Assembly: GCA_017503235.1 (NCBI GenBank)
Contig: JAFVTL010000108.1
Location: 1-35,472, forward strand
Length of the DNA: 35,472 bases
Direction of reading: 5' to 3'
Source of the DNA: Bacteroidaceae bacterium
Lineage (GTDB): Bacteria > Bacteroidota > Bacteroidia > Bacteroidales > Bacteroidaceae
Position numbers and translations under genes: made by a program. Positions 25,753 to 33,417 of this stretch are shown here, piece after piece. Numbering within the stretch: position 1 is the first letter of the stretch; every line of letters begins with the position of its first letter. The notes under the pieces were generated by a model, which did no database searches, was not told where the DNA came from, and saw nothing but the letters and a program-made list of their open reading frames with translations.

Positions 25753-27087
25753 TTATACAATACCTTGTGCCATCATAGCCTTGGCTACCTTCATGAAGCC
25801 GGCAATGTTTGCACCCTTTACGTAGTTAACATAACCATCTTCTTCAGTACCATACTTCACGCAGTTTTCGTGGATGTTTTCCATGATGTAGTGAAGTTTG
25901 TTGTCCACTTCTTCAGCACTCCATGACAGACGTTCTGAATTCTGGCTCATTTCGAGACCTGATACAGATACACCACCGGCGTTGGCTGCCTTACCCGGAG
26001 CGTACAGAATCTTAGCTTCTTGGAAGATGCGGATGGCTTCTGGAGTAGAAGGCATGTTAGCACCTTCAGAAACAGCGATGACACCATTGTCAACCAACAT
26101 TTGTGCGTGTTCGCCGTTCAATTCGTTCTGAGTGGCTGAAGGAAGAGCAATGTCTGCCTTTTCTCCCCAAGGCTTAGCGCCCGGTACATACTTCACACCA
26201 TATTTTTCTGCGTATTCGCGGATACGTCCACGGTACAAGTTCTTCAACTCCATGATGTAGTCGAGCTTTTCGCGGTCGATACCATCCGGATCGTAGATGT
26301 AACCGTCAGAGTCTGACATGGTCAATACCTTACCACCCAATTGAAGAACCTTTTCTGCTGTATATTGAGCTACGTTACCTGAACCTGAAATCAAAACAGT
26401 CTTGCCCTTCAAGTCCATGCCTTTGGTCTTCAACATTTCCATCAGGAAGTATACGTTACCATAACCGGTAGCTTCCGGACGAACCAATGAACCGCCGAAT
26501 TCGCGGCCCTTGCCGGTGAAAGTTCCTGTAAATTCGTGAGAAAGCTTCTTGTACATGCCAAACATGTAACCTACTTCGCGGCCACCTACACCGATATCAC
26601 CAGCAGGTACGTCAGTGTCAGGACCAATGTGACGCCACAATTCCAACATGAAAGCTTGGCAGAAACGCATCACTTCTGCATTTGACTTGCCACGTGGAGA
26701 GAAGTCTGAACCACCCTTGCCACCACCCATCGGAAGTGTAGTCAGTGAGTTCTTGAAAGTCTGTTCGAAGGCGAGGAACTTCAAGATACCCAAGTTTACA
26801 GAAGAGTGGAAACGGATACCGCCTTTGTACGGGCCAATGGCGTTGTTGTGCTGTACACGGTAACCCATGTTAGTCTGTATGTTACCCTTGTCATCCATCC
26901 ATGTTACGCGGAATTGGTAAACTCTGTCAGGAATACACAGACGTTCAATCAAATTTACCTTGTCAAATTCGGGGTGCTTGTTGTATTCTTCTTCAATTGT
27001 ACCAAGTACCTCTTCTACTGCCTGATGATATTCAGGTTCGTTTGGAAATCTTCTTTTCAGATCTTCTAATACCTTAACTGCATCCAT
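25753..27087 (-). CDS. gdhA: glutamate dehydrogenase, hexameric, NADP-type cofactor pocket
   Basis: This 444-residue paralogue of the protein at 21173-22510 is collinear but clearly diverged. Catalytic K124 (PMGGGKGGSDF) and D164 (VPAGDIGVG) are conserved. The cofactor pocket reads SGSGNVAQYTAEK and MSDSDGYIYD: S236 and S260 replace the F and P of the NAD-type paralogue, as in Escherichia coli GdhA. NADPH-dependent ammonia assimilation is inferred. The usual SEGANMPSTPEA motif is intact near 342-353. It has its own promoter and ends at a bidirectional terminator. The start is supported by collinearity with the paralogue. Confidence 0.95.
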   Translation of the reverse strand: MDAVKVLEDLKRRFPNEPEYHQAVEEVLGTIEEEYNKHPEFDKVNLIERLCIPDRVYQFRVTWMDDKGNIQTNMGYRVQHNNAIGPYKGGIRFHSSVNLGILKFLAFEQTFKNSLTTLPMGGGKGGSDFSPRGKSNAEVMRFCQAFMLELWRHIGPDTDVPAGDIGVGGREVGYMFGMYKKLSHEFTGTFTGKGREFGGSLVRPEATGYGNVYFLMEMLKTKGMDLKGKTVLISGSGNVAQYTAEKVLQLGGKVLTMSDSDGYIYDPDGIDREKLDYIMELKNLYRGRIREYAEKYGVKYVPGAKPWGEKADIALPSATQNELNGEHAQMLVDNGVIAVSEGANMPSTPEAIRIFQEAKILYAPGKAANAGGVSVSGLEMSQNSERLSWSAEEVDNKLHYIMENIHENCVKYGTEEDGYVNYVKGANIAGFMKVAKAMMAQGIV

Positions 27088-27140
27088 AATTTAATAGATT
27101 GTTTATATTGTTATTGATTCACTTTCTTGTTTTGACTCTG

Positions 27141-27172
27141 CAAAATTATAGATAACAAATGGATTGTGCAAC
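27141..27172 (-). promoter_or_regulatory. promoter of the NADP-type gdhA
   Basis: On the minus strand GTTG (27172-27169, one mismatch to TTTG) is followed by 20 bp and TAATTTTG (27148-27141), matching TAnnTTTG. The leader to the ATG at 27087 is about 47 nt. Confidence 0.65.
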
Positions 27173-27241
27173 ATTTTTCAAATAAAAATCAAAGAAAAAT
27201 GTCAGATTGTATAATATTTAACGAAATAAATGGATAAAAGT

Positions 27242-27421
27242 TCATTCTTTGTCCTTTCTGAAAGACTTGGCGATAGGAATAAAAACAAGAGCTCCCGAGA
27301 TGAGAAGGGTGAGAATGAGTGGACCGTCTATGCGTTCGACTCCGGTAAGAACGATGAAACAAACGGTTACCCATAGGAGGGTAAGGATGACGGATTGAGT
27401 AGTGTTCAGAGGTTTCCGCAT
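27242..27421 (-). CDS. small two-helix membrane protein, function unknown
   Basis: This protein has 59 residues from ATG 27421: a short polar N terminus (MRKPLNTTQS), a first transmembrane helix (about 11-29), a charged turn (ERIDG), a second helix (about 35-52) and a Lys/Arg/Asp-rich tail (SFRKDKE). An in-frame ATG at 27481 would add 20 polar residues and overlap a hairpin, so the shorter form is preferred. It lies 84 bp downstream of the malic enzyme on the same strand and may be read through from it. The hydrophobic pattern and positive-inside ends make it a credible gene; no family is recognised. Confidence 0.6.
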   Translation of the reverse strand: MRKPLNTTQSVILTLLWVTVCFIVLTGVERIDGPLILTLLISGALVFIPIAKSFRKDKE

Positions 27422-27455
27422 GATGTGGATGTCTTTTGTCGGTTGTCGTTCAGAA

Positions 27456-27482
27456 GTTGAGGGGCTGGATGTTTCCCTCAAC
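27456..27482 (-). terminator. weak hairpin between malic enzyme and the small membrane protein
   Basis: GTTGAGGG (27456-27463) pairs with CCCTCAAC (27475-27482) around an 11-nt loop. No T-run follows on the minus strand, so it is more likely a partial terminator, pause or mRNA-processing structure than a full terminator. Confidence 0.35.
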
Positions 27483-27505
27483 TTACTGAATGACGATATT
27501 TGTAG

Positions 27506-29803
27506 TTATCTGTTTTTTTTCTTCTTTTCAACGATTGCATCGATGACGGCAACGGCGGTGATGTTGACGATGTCGCGTACAGAGGCTTCGCAGTCGGTGA
27601 AGTGAATTGGTTTGTTCAACCCCATTTGGATAGGGCCGATGACTTCTGTCTCGCTCATTGACTGGATGAGCTGGTAAGTGGCATTGGCGGAACTCAAGTT
27701 CGGGAAAACCAATGTATTCACTTCTTTGCCTTTCAGCTTGTTGAACGGATATTTTTCGTCGCGTGCTTCCTTGTTCATGGCGAATTTCACCTGCATTTCT
27801 CCGTCGATGGCCAAATCGGGGTAGATTTGTTGAAGGATTTCTACTGCTTCATGTACTTTGGCGGGACTTCCTTCGTTATCTGAACCGAAGTTGGAATAGG
27901 ACAACATGGCCATGGTCGGCTTGTGGTTGAAGAATTCGACTGTTTGCTTGGAAAGTTTGGCAATATCTATCAAAGTGTCAGTATCCGGATGACGGTTGAT
28001 CAAAGTGTCAGCCAAGAAGTAGGTTCCTTTTTTAGAGTTGATGATGTGCATGGTACCGAAATGTTTGTATTCGGGTTGGATGCCGATAACTTCTTTGGCT
28101 ACTTTGATTGTATTGGAGTATTTGGTGTAAAGACCGGTGATGAAAGCATCGGCTTCTCCGGTTTCAACCATCATCATACCGAAGTAGTTGCGTTCAAACA
28201 TCTTGTCGTTCGCTTCCTGGAAGTTGTAGCCTTGGCGGGCGCGTTTCTCGGCAAGGATACGTGCGTAGTGTTCTCGGCGTGGGGCTTCATCGGGATGGCG
28301 TAAGTTGACTATTTCAATGCCTTCCAGACTTAATTCCAGTTCTTTGGCCAGTTTGCTGATGGCTTCATCATTTCCCAGGAGGATGGGGTGACAGATGCCT
28401 TCTGCCTTGGCTTCGACGGCGGCCTTCAGCATCGTGGGGTGAATGCCTTCTGCAAACACGACACGTTGTGGATTGCGACGTGCGGTTTCGCGAAGCTGAC
28501 GTGTGAGCTTGCTTTCCTGACCCATCAGTTCCTTGAGGTGTTGGCGGTAAGCATCCCAATCTTCAATGTTCTTGCGGGCAACTCCCGATTCGATAGCGGC
28601 TTTGGCTACAGCCATGGATACCTCGGTTATCAGTCGTGGGTCGACTGGTTTCGGAATGAAATAGTCGGGACCGAATGTGAAGTTGTTGACATGATAGACT
28701 TCGTTCACGATATCGGGTACGGGCTGCTTGGCTAATGCTGCGATGGCACGAACGGCGGCCAGTTTCATTTCTTCGTTGATGGCGGTTGAGGCTACGTCCA
28801 ATGCGCCACGGAAGATATATGGGAAGCCGATGACGTTGTTTATCTGGTTCGGATAATCGCTTCGTCCGGTAGACATCAGTACGTCGGGACGGGCGGCCAT
28901 GGCGTCTTCATAGGATATTTCGGGTACTGGGTTCGCCAAGGCGAATACGATAGGATGGCTGGCCATGCTTCGTACCATGTCTTGTGTCAGTACGTTTCCT
29001 TTTGACAAACCTAAGAATACATCGGCTCCTCGTACGGCTTCTTCAAGTGTATGGACATCTCTGCGTTCAGTTGCAAAATAGCGTTTCATTTCGTTTCCCG
29101 GACGGTCGAGTCCTTCGCGGTCGCTGGTGATGACGCCTTTCGAGTCAAGCATGACAATGTTTTCATGGGTGGCTCCCAAAGCTTCGTAGAGTTTGGTGCA
29201 GGATATGGCAGCTGCGCCGGCTCCGTTTACGACGATTTTCACATCTTCGATTTTCTTGCCGGCTACCTCGAGGGCATTCAGCAATCCGGCTGATGAGATG
29301 ATGGCGGTGCCATGCTGGTCGTCGTGCATGACGGGAATGTCCAGCTCTTCTTTCAGACGGCGTTCGATTTCAAAACATTCAGGTGCTTTGATGTCTTCAA
29401 GATTGATGCCTCCGAATGTAGGTGCGATGGCCTTGACTGCTTGGATGAACTTTTCAGGGTCCTTTTCGTTCACTTCAATGTCGAATACATCGATTCCTCC
29501 GTAGATTTTGAACAACAAGCCTTTCCCTTCCATAACAGGTTTTCCTGCTATCGCTCCAATGTCGCCAAGCCCAAGTACGGCCGTGCCGTTGGAAATGACG
29601 GCCACCAGATTTCCTTTGGCTGTATATTTATAAGCGTCTTGTGGGTTCTTTTCGATTTCCAGACATGGCTCGGCTACTCCTGGTGAGTAGGCTAACGAGA
29701 GGTCTGTCTGAGTGCTGTATGGTTTGGTAGGTACTACTTCGATTTTACCGGGTTTCCCCTGTGAATGGTAGAGCAAAGCTGCTTCTTTGGTAATTTTAGC
29801 CAT
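27506..29803 (-). CDS. maeB: NADP-dependent malic enzyme with C-terminal phosphotransacetylase-like domain
   Basis: This protein has 765 residues from ATG 29803 ([19 protein letters not shown]). An ATG 15 codons upstream would add a basic, unconserved tail. The malic enzyme part (about 1-425) shows YSPGVAEPC near 39, [13 protein letters not shown], the metal-binding [20 protein letters not shown] and the Rossmann NGAGAAA. The C-terminal part (about 430-765) is a PTA/PTB fold ([34 protein letters not shown]). It oxidatively decarboxylates malate to pyruvate with NADP; in MaeB-type enzymes the PTA-like domain is regulatory (acetyl-CoA sensing in E. coli) rather than a proven transferase. It is transcribed from its own -7 box, possibly with the small membrane protein downstream. 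Confidence 0.95.
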   Translation of the reverse strand: MAKITKEAALLYHSQGKPGKIEVVPTKPYSTQTDLSLAYSPGVAEPCLEIEKNPQDAYKYTAKGNLVAVISNGTAVLGLGDIGAIAGKPVMEGKGLLFKIYGGIDVFDIEVNEKDPEKFIQAVKAIAPTFGGINLEDIKAPECFEIERRLKEELDIPVMHDDQHGTAIISSAGLLNALEVAGKKIEDVKIVVNGAGAAAISCTKLYEALGATHENIVMLDSKGVITSDREGLDRPGNEMKRYFATERRDVHTLEEAVRGADVFLGLSKGNVLTQDMVRSMASHPIVFALANPVPEISYEDAMAARPDVLMSTGRSDYPNQINNVIGFPYIFRGALDVASTAINEEMKLAAVRAIAALAKQPVPDIVNEVYHVNNFTFGPDYFIPKPVDPRLITEVSMAVAKAAIESGVARKNIEDWDAYRQHLKELMGQESKLTRQLRETARRNPQRVVFAEGIHPTMLKAAVEAKAEGICHPILLGNDEAISKLAKELELSLEGIEIVNLRHPDEAPRREHYARILAEKRARQGYNFQEANDKMFERNYFGMMMVETGEADAFITGLYTKYSNTIKVAKEVIGIQPEYKHFGTMHIINSKKGTYFLADTLINRHPDTDTLIDIAKLSKQTVEFFNHKPTMAMLSYSNFGSDNEGSPAKVHEAVEILQQIYPDLAIDGEMQVKFAMNKEARDEKYPFNKLKGKEVNTLVFPNLSSANATYQLIQSMSETEVIGPIQMGLNKPIHFTDCEASVRDIVNITAVAVIDAIVEKKKKNR

Positions 29804-29845
29804 ATTCGTTCTCTTTATTTTTAGTTTCGTTTGTTTAATGGTCGG

Positions 29846-29853
29846 CAAAAATA
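29846..29853 (-). promoter_or_regulatory. -7 box of maeB
   Basis: TATTTTTG on the minus strand matches TAnnTTTG, 42 bp upstream of the ATG at 29803. A -33 TTTG at the expected distance is not evident. Confidence 0.55.
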
Positions 29854-30045
29854 CAAATAATATTCTTTTGTGTATTCAGTTTTGCATAAAAATGTATCAA
29901 AATGAATATGCTTTTGTCTTTTTAGTTACTTTTTATGAGTGTAAATGAATATATATGCAGAAAAAGTCCTTTTTTATTTTGTATGTAACCTTTGGGAGGA
30001 GACATCATTAGTCGTGTAACAAATCAGGTTATAGGGTGGTTTGTA

Positions 30046-30155
30046 TAAAGTGTCGTTTTGTGAGTCTTAAAGCATCGTTTTCTTTGTTGTAAAGTGTCGT
30101 TTTGCTTGTCGTAAAATGTTCTTTTCTTCTTATTAAGAAGGCGATTTGCTCGATG
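30046..30155 (+). repeat. tandem array of five degenerate 22-bp units (array B)
   Basis: Units start at 30046, 30068, 30090, 30112 and 30134, all beginning TAA and mostly TAAAG. Units 1 and 3 share TAAAGTGTCGTTTTG, unit 2 has TAAAGCATCGTTTTC and unit 4 TAAAATGTTCTTTTC; unit 5 is the most diverged. They are head-to-tail with no spacers. The reverse complement of array A1 follows the same pattern (GTAAAGCGTTGAGTT). The array lies about 200 bp upstream of the TetR gene and just upstream of its probable promoter. Confidence 0.65.
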
Positions 30156-30223
30156 TGTCCTTTTTCTACGTTATTTATCGTTAAAGATGCGTTGCGATGT
30201 GTCTCTGTTTGTGGGGAAAAGAT

Positions 30224-30231
30224 TATTTTTG
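30224..30231 (+). promoter_or_regulatory. -7 box of the TetR-efflux operon
   Basis: TATTTTTG matches TAnnTTTG, giving a leader of about 120 nt to ATG 30357 (about 90 nt to the alternative ATG 30330). No -33 TTTG at 19-21 bp; a TTTG is present only 12 bp upstream. Confidence 0.5.
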
Positions 30232-30356
30232 CACCTCTGAAAACTGGACTCCTTAAAAAAGTTTTCATTTGAAGCTTGGAAGGTGTCGGTTTTGGACGTA
30301 GCTACAACGATTATTGTGCTTTTGAAAAGATGGCCTACAGTATACGGAAAAGACAT

Positions 30357-30983
30357 ATGGATAAACGCTTGCTGAAAGAAAAAGCGGTTCGCGTGGCTTC
30401 AGCCTTCTTCACGGAAAGAGGAATCAGAAGTGTGAAGATGGATGACATTGCTATGGAACTATCGATATCGAAACGTACTTTGTACGAACTCTTTTCTGAT
30501 AAAGAAGAATTGTTGCTCGAAGTGGTCAAATCGCATCGGGAGGAAATGAAAGCCTTTATGACCAAAGAAGCGGAACGTGCTGGGAATGTTCTGGAAATCA
30601 TTATGGCGTTCTATCGGAAAATCTCTCAGGATTTCAAGAATGCCAATAACGGATTCTTTGACGAGATCAAGAAATATCCCCGGGTGACAGACTTGTTGGA
30701 GAACGGAAGAAAGGACAACATTGAAGGCGCTATGAAGTTTTATGCGAAGGGAGTGGAACAAGGCATTTTCCGTGCAGATGTGAACTATCGCATCGTACAA
30801 GAAATGATGCACGGACAAATGGATACTCTGATCCAATCGAAATCCTGCCAACAATATACCATGCTTGAATTGTTCGAAACTTTGATGTTCATGCATTTGC
30901 GGGGTATATCGACAGAAGCAGGATTGAAACACGTCGATGATTTTATCTGTCGGATGAAATCAGAGAAAGAACAAGAAATGTAA
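30357..30983 (+). CDS. TetR/AcrR-family transcriptional regulator
   Basis: This protein has 208 residues from ATG 30357 (MDKRLLKEKAVRVASAFF). In-frame ATGs at 30276 and 30330 would add tails before the first helix. The helix-turn-helix lies at about 28-50 (MDDIAMELSISKRTLYELFSDKEELL), a close TetR signature. The ligand-binding helical domain follows (about 60-208) with little recognisable sequence. It is the first gene of a TetR-TolC-adaptor-RND operon (26-bp gap), so it most likely represses its own pump operon and is released by a pump substrate. The leader around 30224-30300 is the place to expect its operator. Confidence 0.92.
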   Translation: MDKRLLKEKAVRVASAFFTERGIRSVKMDDIAMELSISKRTLYELFSDKEELLLEVVKSHREEMKAFMTKEAERAGNVLEIIMAFYRKISQDFKNANNGFFDEIKKYPRVTDLLENGRKDNIEGAMKFYAKGVEQGIFRADVNYRIVQEMMHGQMDTLIQSKSCQQYTMLELFETLMFMHLRGISTEAGLKHVDDFICRMKSEKEQEM

Positions 30984-31009
30984 TAATAATATATAATAGG
31001 TATAGAAAA

Positions 31010-32347
31010 ATGAAATTCTTATTGAAACCCGTGTTGGCGCTTGCCGTGCTTGCAATGACGGCGACAGGCGCAAAGGCTCAGGATACGCTGAGAATCTCTT
31101 TGAAGGAGGCAATTCAGATAGCGTTGAGCGAAAACCCTACAGTTAAGGTAGCAGATCAGGAAATTCAACTGAAGAAAGAAGCGAATCGCGAAGTCATCTG
31201 GGGCTTGCTCCCGGAAGTCAGCTTGGTGGGTAGTTTCAACCACACCATCGAAAAGCAATCGTTTGCCATGATGGGACAGGTAATGCGTGTTGGTACGTTG
31301 AATAATGCCAGTGGTGGTGTTACCGCCAGTCTTCCCGTTTTTGTTCCTGCTTTGTATCAAAGCATGAAATTGACCAAGACCGATGTCCAGCTGGCCCTTG
31401 AAAAGGCTCGCTCGTCGCGTCTCGATATGGTCAATCAAGTAACTAAAGCTTTCTATCAGTTGCTTTTGGCGCAGGATAGCTATGAAGTGTTGAAGAAAAG
31501 CTACAAGCAGAGTGAAGACAATTACAATATTGTAGTGGCTAAGTTTGAACAAGGCAAGGTGAGCGAATATGACAAAATCAGTGCAGATGTACAGATGCGT
31601 TCCTTGAAGCCGACCGTTGTTTCAGCAGGTAACGGAGTCAATCTGGCTATGCTTCAGCTGAAAGTACTTATGGGTATGGAATCCAATATCCCGGTAGCCG
31701 TTGTGGGTAACTTGAAGGATTATGAAATGGCCATGTTCTCTCGTCAGGCACAACCACAACCGGAAAACATCGTAGGTGGCAATACCACTCTCCGTCAATT
31801 GGACTTGAACTATGATATGTTGCAGAGAAACCTGAAGATGAAATACACTAATTTCATGCCTACTCTGGCTTTCTCATTCCAGTACATGTATACCAGCATG
31901 AGTGAAAACTGGCGAATCTTCCATTACAAGTGGAATCCTTATTCAACCGTAGGTTTGAGCCTTTCCATTCCTTTGTTCAAGGGAGGCAACTTCTCGCAAG
32001 TAAAGCAAGCCAAACTGCAATTGAAGCAAATGGACTTGACTCGCATAAATACAGAACGCCAATTGAAGATGCAGGCACAAAGCTACCTCAACAACATGTC
32101 GGCCAGCACCGAACAGGTAGTCAGCAACAAGGAAGCCGTGCTTCAGGCAGAAAAGGGACGTACCATTGCAGAGAAGCGTTACGAAGTAGGTCGTGGTACT
32201 ATCCTTGAACTGAACAGCTCGGAAGTGGCGTTGACACAAGCACAACTCACTTACAACCAGTCAATCTATGATTACTTGGTGGCTAAGGCCGACCTCGACC
32301 TCGTAATGGGAGTTGAAGATATGATTCAAACAGAAGAAAATAAGTAA
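31010..32347 (+). CDS. TolC-family outer-membrane efflux protein
   Basis: This 445-residue protein has a signal peptide (1-23, AKA/QDTL). It has the two-fold repeated helical pattern of TolC/OEP proteins: ISLKEAIQIALSENPTVKVADQEIQLKKE at the start of repeat 1, a matching long helical part around 150-215, and in the second half RQLKMQAQSYLNNMSASTEQV and EKRYEVGRGTILELNSSEVALTQAQLTYNQSIYDYLVA. It forms the outer-membrane channel and periplasmic tunnel of the tripartite pump. It precedes the adaptor gene by 22 bp. Confidence 0.93.
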   Translation: MKFLLKPVLALAVLAMTATGAKAQDTLRISLKEAIQIALSENPTVKVADQEIQLKKEANREVIWGLLPEVSLVGSFNHTIEKQSFAMMGQVMRVGTLNNASGGVTASLPVFVPALYQSMKLTKTDVQLALEKARSSRLDMVNQVTKAFYQLLLAQDSYEVLKKSYKQSEDNYNIVVAKFEQGKVSEYDKISADVQMRSLKPTVVSAGNGVNLAMLQLKVLMGMESNIPVAVVGNLKDYEMAMFSRQAQPQPENIVGGNTTLRQLDLNYDMLQRNLKMKYTNFMPTLAFSFQYMYTSMSENWRIFHYKWNPYSTVGLSLSIPLFKGGNFSQVKQAKLQLKQMDLTRINTERQLKMQAQSYLNNMSASTEQVVSNKEAVLQAEKGRTIAEKRYEVGRGTILELNSSEVALTQAQLTYNQSIYDYLVAKADLDLVMGVEDMIQTEENK

Positions 32348-32369
32348 TAACAGAATAAATAAAAACAGT

Positions 32370-33389
32370 ATGAAGAAAAGTTTTCAGATAGCTGCTGTGT
32401 TGGTCGCAGCTATGTTGGGTGCCTGCTCGGGCGGTGAAGAAAAGAAAGCAGAAAGCGCTGTGTCTGAAAAACCGGCGGTAAAACTTGCTACAGTATCCAT
32501 GCGTGCCGTAGATCAGATTGGTGAATATACAGCAACCGTTGAGGCTGAAGCAAAGAACAACATTGCACCGACAGCTCCAGGACGTATCAGCAAGATTTAT
32601 GTCGAAGTGGGTGACTATGTAAGCAAAGGCCAGAAATTGGTACAGATGGATGCTGCCAACCTCAATCAGCTGAAACTCCAATTGGATAACGAAGAAAAGG
32701 AATTCAACCGTGTGGATGAACTCTACAAAGTGGGTGGCGCTTCCAAGTCTGAATGGGATGCAGCCAAGACTTCTTTGGACGTACGCCGTACCTCTTATAA
32801 CAACTTGCTGGAAAACACTCAGTTGGTTAGCCCACTGAATGGTGTCGTTACAGCTCGTAACTTTGATAACGGTGACTTGTACACCTCTACTCAAATGCCG
32901 GTGTTGGTAGTAGAACAAATTACTCCGGTAAAGTTGCTGGTAAACGTTTCAGAACCTAACTTCCCGAAGGTAACAAAGGGTATGACATGTACCGTGAAGT
33001 TTGATATGTATGAAAACGAAGAATTCGAAGGTAAGGTAAGCTTGGTTTATCCTACCATCAATCCTTCCACGCACACATTCCCCGTTGAAATTACATTGAC
33101 CAATGCCAACAAGCGTGTACGTCCGGGTATGTTCGGACGTGTCCTCATGAGCTTTGGTACCAAGGAACACATAGTTGTACCGGATATGGCTGTTGTGAAG
33201 CGTGCCGGTTCGGGAGACCGTTTTGTGTATGTGTACAAAGATGGCAAGGTATCTTATAATAAGGTAGAACTTGGCCGTCGTATGGATACTGAGTACGAAT
33301 TGCTTTCAGGTGTTGAAAACAATGCTCAAGTTGTCATTGCCGGTCAGAATCGTTTGGCTGATGGCGTAGAAGTTGAAGTTATAGAATAA
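32370..33389 (+). CDS. RND efflux periplasmic adaptor (membrane fusion protein), lipoprotein
   Basis: This 339-residue protein has a lipobox LGAC with C19. The HlyD/AcrA layout is visible: a lipoyl half (PGRISKIYVEVGDYVSKGQ, about 67-90), a short alpha-helical hairpin (about 95-140), the second lipoyl half (TQLVSPLNGVVTARNFDNGD), the beta-barrel domain (TPVKLLVNVSEPNFPKVTKGM) and the membrane-proximal domain (VVPDMAVVKRAGSGDRFVYVY). The hairpin is short, as in many Bacteroidetes adaptors. It bridges the RND pump (28 bp downstream) and the TolC protein. Confidence 0.93.
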   Translation: MKKSFQIAAVLVAAMLGACSGGEEKKAESAVSEKPAVKLATVSMRAVDQIGEYTATVEAEAKNNIAPTAPGRISKIYVEVGDYVSKGQKLVQMDAANLNQLKLQLDNEEKEFNRVDELYKVGGASKSEWDAAKTSLDVRRTSYNNLLENTQLVSPLNGVVTARNFDNGDLYTSTQMPVLVVEQITPVKLLVNVSEPNFPKVTKGMTCTVKFDMYENEEFEGKVSLVYPTINPSTHTFPVEITLTNANKRVRPGMFGRVLMSFGTKEHIVVPDMAVVKRAGSGDRFVYVYKDGKVSYNKVELGRRMDTEYELLSGVENNAQVVIAGQNRLADGVEVEVIE

Positions 33390-33417
33390 TCCTTTAACCA
33401 CTTTAAATAACACGATT

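Larger units (their letters stand above)
29804..30356. other. 553-bp divergent intergenic region between maeB and the efflux operon
   Basis: It contains the maeB promoter, an AT-rich stretch, an isolated TGTAACC (29984-29990) with CGTGTAAC (30013-30020), the 22-bp array at 30046-30155 and a plus-strand -7 box at 30224-30231. Open frames on either strand have no start context or family resemblance and run through the repeats, so I call no gene here. Confidence 0.55.

Noticed and set aside
21173-27087. Glutamate dehydrogenase pair as an assembly duplication
   Set aside because: The proteins are collinear but differ at many positions including the cofactor pocket, and their flanks and promoters differ.
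30046-30155. CRISPR array
   Set aside because: Units are directly adjacent with no unique spacers, degenerate in sequence, and no cas genes are present.
30029-30268. A 79-codon minus-strand open frame upstream of the TetR gene
   Set aside because: It is a translation of the 22-bp repeats and their flanks; no family resemblance or start signal.
31019-31552. 177-codon minus-strand open frame
   Set aside because: Antisense to the TolC-family gene with no recognisable features.
32283-32918. 211-codon minus-strand open frame
   Set aside because: Covers the TolC-adaptor junction in antisense; composition is that of a shadow frame.
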